A stretch of 64,000 bases of DNA, taken from positions 191,525,891 through 191,589,890 of the forward strand of contig NC_081406.1 of NCBI RefSeq assembly GCF_030272615.1, read 5' to 3'. The position numbers and the translations under genes were made by a program. Origin of the DNA: Cryptomeria japonica. Lineage: Eukaryota > Streptophyta > Pinopsida > Cupressales > Cupressaceae. The notes beneath the pieces are model-generated. The model made no database searches, was not told where the DNA came from, and worked only from the letters and a program-made list of their open reading frames with translations. This document shows positions 55,960 through 64,000 of the stretch, piece after piece (position 1 is the stretch's first letter; each line of letters begins with the position of its first letter).

Positions 55960-56990
55960 CAAATTTAATAGAAGGCTTTAGAAACATTAAGCAAATTCAC
56001 AACCTTTGCCGGCAGCTTCCAACCTGACCAAAATGGGAACTTCATAACGGCTGGACACTCATCAAAGCATGTTTTGGAATAGATTCTTTGCTGAAGTTGA
56101 AATTATCTAGGAAATGCCATGATTGTGGGATATGCAAAAACCAAAATCGATCTGTTGAAGAAGATTTAGAAATTTTCAAGCAATTGCCATTAGCGGGCAT
56201 GGTCCCAAACTCCATTTGCCAGCGTTCTCACCATCTGTGCAGCCATGAAAACGCAGAACAGCATATGGTGATTCATCAAAGCATGAATTATGTCTATCAA
56301 ATGGCATATTTGAGAAAGCCATGGTAGGCATGTATGCAACGATATGCACAAAATAAATTTGTTGAAAACTTTAGAAACTACCAAGCAAATGCAACTTGCC
56401 AGTATAAAGCTGAAATCTACAAACGTTGCCAATTTCAAAATGAAAACCGGGAATCCAAAGGGATATTGTCTTATGGAATAAAATGATTGCTGGGAGCCTC
56501 GAAACGGATAGAGTCTCATATGAATCCACCAATGAAGTACAATGATTGCAGAATATTCACAAAGAAGATTAAAAGCTTTAGAAACCATTGCATTGGTTCA
56601 AAGGAATAAAATTGAATCCCACAAAACTTTGCGGCTGTCTTTCCTACCTGTGACAATACAGAATACTTCAAAGAAACATTGTATCATAGAATCCAATAAT
56701 TGTGCAACTGTAGAAGATGGTTTGTTGAAAGGAGTTTTTTGGGAGGTGAAAGTGCAAAATTAAAAATAATCTCCAGCCCGTGCAGAAAAGAACGCTTTGA
56801 AAGAAAGTGTGGGCATCCATCAGAACATTGAGGATTAAGAAATTTTTTCGATGTTGTAGCTTCAAGTGCCTTCCAAGACAGGATATGCAGAAAGTGAATT
56901 AATTAAAAGAAAAGCCTTCAAATTACAAGCAAATGCAATTGGCAGATGCAAAACCGAACTCCATAACTATTACCAACATCCTTTTTATGC
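55960..56990. repeat. Worn tandem repeat with a period near 200 bases
   Basis: A pair of words recurs: agaag(a/c)tttagaaac...aagcaaatgcaa, then about 30 bases on a (c/g)aa(a/c)tccacaac.ttgcca-like word. Copies start near 55970, 56158, 56358, 56562 and 56906, giving steps of about 190-205 bases (the last is larger). Each copy is heavily mutated. Confidence 0.55.
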
Positions 56991-58937
56991 GTACCTAAAA
57001 TAGGAGCTTGCGAATCAGTTATAGGCATCCATGAAGGTGCAATGACTGGCGGAATCCTTAGCACGCATGAATCATTTTCCAGAATGCCTTGAAGAGATAT
57101 CTTCTCGGAAGATGAGGTCACATAATTACAAGATACAGTTCATTTCGAGTCAAACAAAGAGAAATGCATATGATTGCAATTGTAAGCGATGGAATTGAAA
57201 TAATCAGTGGTTTTGAACACTGAAATGAGCATAGCACTCAAAATAGAAGGAAGGGACGAATGAAATGAAAGTTTTTCATTTTTTTAAAAGGGGGAGAACA
57301 TGTGCGCAGAATTTTTTTTTTATCGAGATTAAAGTAACTGACAAAAATGAGGAGCACACTATGAAAATTAAAATAGTTGGTAATCAAACCTATGTATTAG
57401 GTGTGATGTGCAAGCTGAATTTTTGTTTCATGGAAGGAGAATCATTTTACCACTAAGGGCGAAATTACAACATAATTGATAATTTCTCAGTAGAGGTGAA
57501 GTACTTTTCACATGAAGTCTCAAGCTAGTGAAAATATTTAAAATGGCAAAGTGATTATTCCAGTAAATGCAGATTAATTCCAAGTATGATGATGTAGTAA
57601 TAAATTTGAAATACCAAAGGGTTAAAAGTATTCAACAAATATTTGGTTTCATTATGAAGGTGAACATGGAAAGAAGAGTTCTTGAAGAAAAGAAAATTCT
57701 AAATATGTGGACAAAATGGGAACCTACTATATAAATCAAAGATGATTTATTTTTCAAAGTTGAAAAGAAAAGGGATGGTTATTTTACCAAAGGGAAATCT
57801 TTTTAAATTCTTTTATTAACTAAAAGAAAAGAGTTATTATGAGGTGGATAAAAGTATTACTTATGTTATCAAATGGAAATTATTTCATGGAAACCAAAAG
57901 AGTGATTAAAGTAGCATCAGCATCGCATGAAGATTGCCAACATAGGAGAAGTGTTATTATTTTGAAGTGTGAATATTAATATTAAATATTTTAGGTAAGA
58001 AATATGATTACTTGTGTAAAAAGCGCGATGGAGAGTTTGAAACCGCAACGCCCGCCTGGTTCTCCCGCTTGCTCCCTGCATGCTCCCCTGTTGTTGTTCT
58101 CCCCGGTGGCACAAATCGAGCTACGACCGATCCTGTGCGTGCTGGCCCATCTTCATACTTGGTATGCATTGGGATAGATTAGAATCATATGTAGCTGGCT
58201 TAGGGTAGATCATCATGTCTTACAAATATACAGAGTAGCAAACAAACTGTCTAAACGAAGTTTGAGAGATTTTTGCAATGTGAAGTTTAATCTTGTATCT
58301 GTAGTTAAATATCTTGAGGAGTTTTATATTTGTAAATCAGTTTAATCTTGTATTCATAGTTAGTAATTAACCTCCCCACTCCCCATCTTTTTTTCTTTTA
58401 TTTACTTTGTATTTCTTTGTTTTGAACTTCTTGTCACCTCTTTTTTTTTCGCTTTTTTTTTGTTTGGGTCTGGTCTGAAACTAGTCATTTGTGTCTCTTA
58501 GCTCTCTACTATTTTGATGATGGATCATAGAATGTGAAACGTCGATACAAAAACGAACACAATCTAATAAAAAAATAGCATCAATTAATATTAACTTCTT
58601 GCTGAATGGAATGTACTTTGAGTATTTTGTCGACAACCTTTAAAATTATAAATAAACAGGTAGGTAGAGATCGTCAACCATCTCAGAGCTTGCCTTGGAG
58701 CTCCTGCCTTGGTTGGAGGAAGGCTGAGAGGATTTCACCACTACAGATTCTTCAAGACCTCTTTGTGCATGTAGACTTAATCGAACTAGTGTGTCTAGTG
58801 GTCCTAGTGGGTTTGGTCTTTTTGGTCTATTTTATTTTACTTTTTTCTGTTAATTGCATACAAATTTGGGTATGAATAATCCTCTCGAGATACCTCTGCT
58901 TGTTCTTGAATAGGGTGATCAAATGTTAGTGTGAACT
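56991..58937. other. Unassigned AT-rich sequence
   Basis: No gene recognised. T-rich runs at 58388-58460. A GC-rich patch near 58025-58140 stands out in base composition but has no supported frame. Confidence 0.4.
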
Positions 58938-59294
58938 ATGAAGGCATGGGAATCAAACTATGGTCAAAATCTATGTGCTAAGCTTTTGCATGGACGAGCA
59001 GAATGTTATAGTGAGATGCAGGAAGGTGGGGTAAGGGTCAATGAAAAATTAATTAATGAATCTAAAGAAGGAAATAGATTCTCCATCTTTCATTCTCCTA
59101 CCCCTAAAACTATCTTTGATAAGGTTGTTCTTGTCCCAGTTGGAAATATTGGCATGCAAGGGAAGATCTTTATATATGGATCAGAAACTGGAAAAGAACA
59201 AGGGAGTGTGGAGGTTGCTAGTGAACAAGGTAGGGACTTTCTTAGCGTACGTGAATCAAAATGCTCTAATCTTCTAGAATTTTTTGACAAATAG
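58938..59294 (+). CDS. Open frame of 118 codons, unknown
   Basis: ATG at 58938 to TAG at 59292. The protein is mixed in composition (KTIFDKVVLVPVGNIGMQGK, then a Gly/Glu/Ser-rich stretch) with no signal peptide, membrane segment or motif I recognise. No splice context or neighbour supports it. Codon-like composition and length make it slightly better than background; it may be a chance frame or an exon-like relic of a repeat. Confidence 0.2.
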   Translation: MKAWESNYGQNLCAKLLHGRAECYSEMQEGGVRVNEKLINESKEGNRFSIFHSPTPKTIFDKVVLVPVGNIGMQGKIFIYGSETGKEQGSVEVASEQGRDFLSVRESKCSNLLEFFDK

Positions 59295-60241
59295 ATTAAT
59301 ATTGTTTGTTAAAAATTTGAGAATTTATATGGTGTTTATAGAATGGCAGAAAAGGGAGTTTTATTGATTTGCTCGATAAACTGGTAAGTGGCCCTAAAAG
59401 AGTAATTAGTAAAGGGTGTTGGAATGTATGTCTTCCCACATTTAGAGCTCTCCCATGGTCCTTATAGTTGAATTTGGAAAGGTCATTTGCATAGGTTGCC
59501 CCAAGGTGGCTTGAGATCAATGGTGTTCCTTCTTTCCTCTAGACTTTCTTGCCTTAGCCTTAAGCACTTCTGTGAGGAGTTAAGAGTAGAGGTTCACCTA
59601 TTTCCATATGGATCTTAGGGTTTTAGAGCTTAGATAAGTGTGTAGCCCATCCTAAAGTGTATATGTTATAAGAATAATGACGAAAAGTATCTCTAATAGG
59701 TTAAAGACTTGGGTGGACTTGATGCATGCTTCTATTATGAGCATGGATGGTGTCTAAGACAAAAAGATGTCCTATGTTGATTTTTACTTTTAATATCATA
59801 TTTTATAAATTAGAACCATAGTTTTGCTTTGTGTTAAGAGGCAAAATAATGGGTGTTTTGCTGATGTATTGTTACTGTCAATCTAGGATAGTACAAAATC
59901 CTAGGTATAATGTCCAACCTATTTATCAAGTTTACTTTGGATGATAGAATGATTTATTTACCCTTTCACAATTAATAATGACATATGCAACCTTTTATTT
60001 GAGGTCATAAGTGCTACAACTTCCTCATCAATGCTTGATTGATGGTAGTTAGGTGCCACTTTCATGTGATTAGAGCCAACTCTATCTTAGTACCTCATGA
60101 GCTTGCAAACACGTCATCTTGACTTGTGCATCTAAGAGGCCTATATTTTTGTACTTTACTTTTTGTTATTGTGGCTCCATTACATTTACACATAATAATA
60201 TTATTCTATTTTATGTATTTGTGTTCAATTCATAGGCATTA
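59295..60241. other. Unassigned sequence left of copia-7
   Basis: AT-rich; nothing recognised. Confidence 0.4.
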
Positions 60242-61427
60242 TGTGTTGACAATTTCGAGGAATTGATTATGTGTTGCATTGATGTCAACACTACTTGTTT
60301 TATTGTCTATCGGGTTTCGGTAGAGTGGTTGCATTATGATGTTGATCTGGAGATCTTCTCCGGTATGTTCCAAATTGTGGAATTGGTTTGGATTGGTTAT
60401 TCATGTGTTCCTGAGATGCGTATCACATTCAGTTGGTTCAGGATTTGATGATCCAGAAGATATCATTTGTTCTAGTAAGCCTTTTGGTTACCGGTAAAGG
60501 TTTTACCAATAGAGCTTTATTGAAGATCTTTTGATGAATCTGATAAGTGGTGTTGGTGAGGCTTCTAGAAGGTTATCAGGATGTTGATGGTTATCATGTT
60601 CATGTTCCAGTTGATTGGTGGTGTTTCATTTGGCTTATGGCGACCTATTTTAGGTCTGGTGTTATTTGGCTAGGTTATGGACCAGTTTATGTAGCGTGTT
60701 GGTTGATGCTCTCGATGCATTACGAGTTGGATTTATTGATTGGTTTATGTTGTTTTGGTCTTAGGCTGACTTGGTTTATCATTGGTTTGCGGGATTATGT
60801 AACGAATTTATTGTATTATCTTTTAGGTGGCCGACCTAATTGTTTAGGTCCTGGGTTGGTATAAATATGATGTAAGATCTCTTTGTAGATCGTGGTATGT
60901 GGGTTATAGGATTATCTATGTGTGAATAAAGTTGTAATCATATGCAAAGGTTTTGGTCGATTATAGGTGATCAAATTGGGTTTGAGTAAGAGGTTTAAGA
61001 CCTTCAGTATTGAGCTTAACTAGAACTGTACTCAGGCATACAAGATGCTCTTCTTGCAGTTCACTCATCTTTCTGGGTTGTAGTTTGAATTTCTTTTGTA
61101 GTCAGTGAGGCTCCTTTGTGATGAGCAGTGTGCTCTAGGTTGTTGGCCTTCTTGCATGTGCAGGCCCCTCTTATTGTAATCACATATTGCAGAAGTATTA
61201 TCTAACTGTGGGTAGGCTTCCCACCGTGGTTTTTCCCTTTACCAGGTTTTCCACGTACAAATCTTGGTGTTGTGTTGTGGATGGTTGGTAATTATTTTGT
61301 GATTTATGTTTGTGCTTAATTGTTATATCTGCTATTCCGGTAAAAGGTTTTGTGTGCTTAAAGTTTGATAATCTGTTGACAACTGATTCATCCCCCCCCT
61401 CTCAATTGTCCACTAGTTATCCTAACA
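60242..61427 (+). repeat. copia-7 5' LTR
   Basis: The end ...CCTAACA is fixed by the primer-binding site after it; the start TGTTGACAATTTC (60242 or 60244) is chosen by its TG and its inverted fit with the CAACA end. A TATA box (tataaatatg) lies at 60860-60869. The run of eight C at about 61393 matches the G/C block near the ends of the copia-1 and Sire-6 LTRs. Confidence 0.65.
60860..60869 (+). promoter_or_regulatory. TATA box of the copia-7 LTR
   Basis: TATAAATATG in the middle of the LTR, the expected place for the retroelement core promoter. Confidence 0.5.
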
Positions 61428-61428
61428 A

Positions 61429-61440
61429 TTGGTATTAGAG
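61429..61440 (+). other. copia-7 primer-binding site (initiator tRNA-Met)
   Basis: TTGGTATTAGAG directly after the LTR, one base off the tRNA-Met complement. Confidence 0.8.
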
Positions 61441-61483
61441 CTTGGTCCTCTCTGCAGAAGCTTAACTAGTCGAGGAAGATCCT

Positions 61484-62836
61484 ATGGCATCTAACAGTTC
61501 ATCTGCAACTGTTTTTCGGAGAGAAACCCCTACGCTTGATTCAACAAATTATAGAGTATGGAAGATTCAGATGGAGACTCATTTGACATGTATTGGGAAA
61601 GAGATTTGGGAGATCACTGAAAAAGGCTATACCCCTTATAATCCGGCATTTGGCAATCCTCCTCTAACAGACTTGGATAAGAACATTGAAAATGACTGTA
61701 GAGCTAGAGAAGCTCTCTTGAGTGCACTTTTTGATCAACAAATAATGTGATTAACTGACCAATCATTTGCAAAGGCTATATGGAATAAGTTGGAGACTCT
61801 AAATGAAGGTGATCCTACTATTAAAATTGCTAAACTTGATGGTTATCGGGTTAGGTATGAGAATTTGAAAATGGAAGAAGATGAAAGGATTACTGCTTTT
61901 ATGGAAAGAGTTAATGAAATTGTTATGGGAATTCAATGATGTGTTGGATCTTTGAGCGAAGATGAAATTGTTTCTAAAGTACTAAGATCTTTGCCACCGA
62001 CTTACAAGATGAAGGCTACTACAATTAATGAGCTGAGAACAATGTCTAACACCTCTGTCAACAGGGATACTTTGGTTGAAAAGTTATCTGCCTTAAAGCT
62101 TGAAGAATTTGGTCCTCAAGGAGCTGCAAAGACTGAATCTGCTTTTCAAACATCTACATCATCAACTGGCAAGAGTGATTGGAAAGATTTATATGCGAAG
62201 GAACTGGAGGAAATGAAGAAAGAAAATGAAGATTTTGAGCAACTTGAAGCCCTATTTGCTAGAAGAGTACCTAAAGGTCCGACATGAAGTAAGTATGAAG
62301 GAAAATCACCTTTTAAATGTTTTGCATGTAATAAGATAGGTCATTTTGCATCTAGATGTCCTAAGAGGAATTCAAGATTTGAGGAGAAAGCTAAAAGATC
62401 TTTTAGGCCTAACCATGATTATCAGAACAAGCATAAGTACAGGAGGAACAAAGACAAATCATGTTACTATGCGAATGAGGAAGGTGTGACTAATTCTGAT
62501 GATGAACCGGCACAAGGTTCAACTAGCGGATCCGATAGTGGAAAGGATTGGGTATTTTTAGCTATCAAGGAAGATGCTCCAGAAGATGTCATTCAAAATG
62601 AGGAAAAGGCCCTTACTGCTAAAATTGAAGACAAGGATGAATGGGTGATAGACAGTGGATGTTCACATCATATGACTGGAGATAAAAGGAAGTTTTTATC
62701 TTTGCAAGAATTAGATGGTGGTCTAGTTAGATTTGGAGATGACAAAGCATGCATGATCAGAGGAAGAGGAACTATATCATTGGATGGTAAGCATAACACT
62801 GATAATGTTTATTATGTTGAAGGTTTAAGGCAATAA
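61484..62836 (+). pseudogene. copia-7 gag and protease
   Basis: ATG at 61484 gives the copia gag start (LDSTNYRVWKIQME), then the UBN2 core (SFAKAIWNKLETLNEGD, YENLKMEEDERITAFM, VLRSLPPTYKMKATTI), a linker, one zinc knuckle (CFACNKIGHFASRC, near 62320) and the protease with intact active site WVIDSGCSHHMTG (62643-62681) and NVYYVEGL. All lies in one frame, with TGA at 61748, 61937 and 62285 and a frameshift at the end of protease near 62835. The stops sit where relatives have Arg or Trp. Confidence 0.88.
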
Positions 62837-64000
62837 TATTTTGAGTGTAGGACAGTTGGTGGATAAGAGATTTCAATTACAGTTCAAGGATGGAAATGCA
62901 AATTCATCAACAGATTTTGGATTGGAGATTGCAACCGGTATTCAGACTAAAGGTAACATCTTTCATTTGAACTCCAGTGAGAAGACATGTTTGATTGCAC
63001 AAATTGATGAGAGTTGGCTATGGCATAAGATGTTGTGTCATGCGAATTTTAATTTCATTGTAAATATCAGTTCAACTAAGATTGTTAGAGATATACCTAA
63101 GATTGTGAAGCCCTATAATCCGGTATGTAAGGAATATCAAATGGGAAAGCAAGTTGAAACTTCTTTTAAGAGTATATAAGACAAATATAATGATATTCTT
63201 GATCTTATTCATACTGATTTGTGTGGCCCTGCTAGAATAAAAAAATTTCAGGGTGATAGATATTTTAAGTTAATCATTGATGATTATTCTAGAATGATGT
63301 GGGTTACTTTTCTAAGGGAGAAATCTGAAGCCTTTGAAAAGTTTAAAATCTTTAAAGCTAAATTTGAGATAGAGATATGGTTGAAGATTAAATGCTTAAG
63401 GTCAGATCAGGGTGGTGAATTCACATCCGGTGAATTTAACAATTATTGTGAGAAGCATGGGATAAGGAGACAGTTGTCTACACCCCAGACACCTCAACAG
63501 AATGGTGTTGTGGAAAGAAAGAACATAACTATCTTGGATGCAGCTAGAACTATGATGATAGAAACTAATCTACCTCATATCTATTGGAGAGAAGTTGTGA
63601 GCACATCGATATATACATTCAACAGAGTTCATATCAAAGGAGACACCAGTAAGACACCTTATGAGTTATGACTTGGTCATACATTAAGTATTTCAGAATC
63701 TTTGGTAGTAAATGCTATATTAAAAGAGATGATTCCATTAGAAAGTTTGATCCTAGATGTGATGAAGGGATATTTCTTAGTTATTCTAATGAAAGCAAAG
63801 TATATAGATGTTATAACAAAAGATTGCAGAGAATTGTGGAGAGCGCTAATGTCAAGGTGGATGAGCAATACAAAGGTCAAATCGGAACTTATGAGAGAGA
63901 ACCGGAAGTGGAGATGATCATAACTGAATTGGTAGCACCTGTACCGGAACAAAATGTTGAACCAGTTACCCCAACAATATTAGAAAATTCAACAGTAACT
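62837..64000 (+). pseudogene. copia-7 integrase and linker to RT (runs off the edge)
   Basis: Pre-integrase: NSSEKTCLIAQIDESWLWH, HANF, then CKEYQMGK, where the last zinc-binding Cys has become Tyr. Integrase core from 63219: Asp21 (LIIDDYSRM), Asp63 (LRSDQGGEF) and Glu99 (GVVERKN), with the D35E spacing, so the triad is whole. After TPYEL a TGA replaces the conserved Trp, and a frameshift near 63690 moves the frame to FRIFGSKCYIKRDDS, the post-integrase segment, which continues to the edge. No RT is reached. Confidence 0.88.

Larger units (their letters stand above)
60242..64000 (+). mobile_element. copia-7: Ty1/copia element, 5' half, cut by the window edge
   Basis: LTR, tRNA-Met-type primer-binding site, gag, protease and integrase follow in copia order on the plus strand, and the post-integrase linker is reached at 64000. 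It carries at least five stops and two frameshifts. Integrase and protease wording is close to copia-1. The right part with RT and the 3' LTR lies outside the window, so target duplications cannot be checked. Confidence 0.85.

Noticed and set aside
56190-56588. 132-codon minus-strand frame
   Set aside because: It falls in the worn 200-base repeat and shows no domain.

Overview
The window is nuclear DNA of a seed plant with a large, repeat-laden genome. The depth of LTR-retrotransposon nesting, the long degraded elements and a single intact host gene in 64 kb suggest a gymnosperm, probably a conifer; that is inference, because no species-diagnostic gene is present. I see no bacterial features, no rRNA or tRNA genes and no CRISPR array.

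Left block (about 780-19409). A minus-strand Ty1/copia element (copia-1) runs from about 780 to 19409. It was split twice. A minus-strand, RT-less Ty3/gypsy element (gypsy-2, 3314-12072, target duplication CAATG) sits inside its gag. A plus-strand chromovirus (gypsy-3, 12794-18894, target duplication CATTA/CATTG) sits inside its right LTR. Gypsy-2 keeps long frames for gag and protease, but protease is joined directly to the integrase C-terminus through an unfamiliar linker.

Middle block (about 20044-46800). A small protease-only gypsy relic was hit by a minus-strand Tat-type gypsy element (Tat-4, 20961-46379, target duplication CAAAG). Tat-4 has gag, protease, a G-patch-like segment, RT, RNase H, a second archaeal-like RNase H and an integrase remnant. 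Inside it lie two further elements. One is the 3' part of a plus-strand Tat element (Tat-5, about 24526-29699) carrying an antisense 667-codon plant-mobile-domain gene. The other is a complete minus-strand Sirevirus-like element (Sire-6, 32307-39951, target duplication TTTTC) with no pol; it encodes a coiled-coil protein with four zinc knuckles and a second frame of 1,090 codons.

Right block (46385-64000). First come LTR debris and a 1.3 kb terminal-inverted-repeat element with two strong internal hairpins and a LINE tail. The only intact host gene follows: an intronless 522-residue SpoU/TrmH-type RNA 2'-O-ribose methyltransferase at 50294-51862, probably organellar. Next is a worn 200-bp-period repeat, and then the 5' half of a plus-strand copia element (copia-7, from about 60242) that runs off the right edge.

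Insertion order readable from the nesting: copia-1 before gypsy-2 and gypsy-3; the protease relic before Tat-4; Tat-4 before Tat-5 and Sire-6. The most novel-looking points are the pol-less Sire-6 with its large second frame, the near-exclusive use of TAG among its in-frame stops, the protease-integrase-tail fusion of gypsy-2, and the private CpG-bearing short-motif arrays in the leaders of the Tat-type elements.
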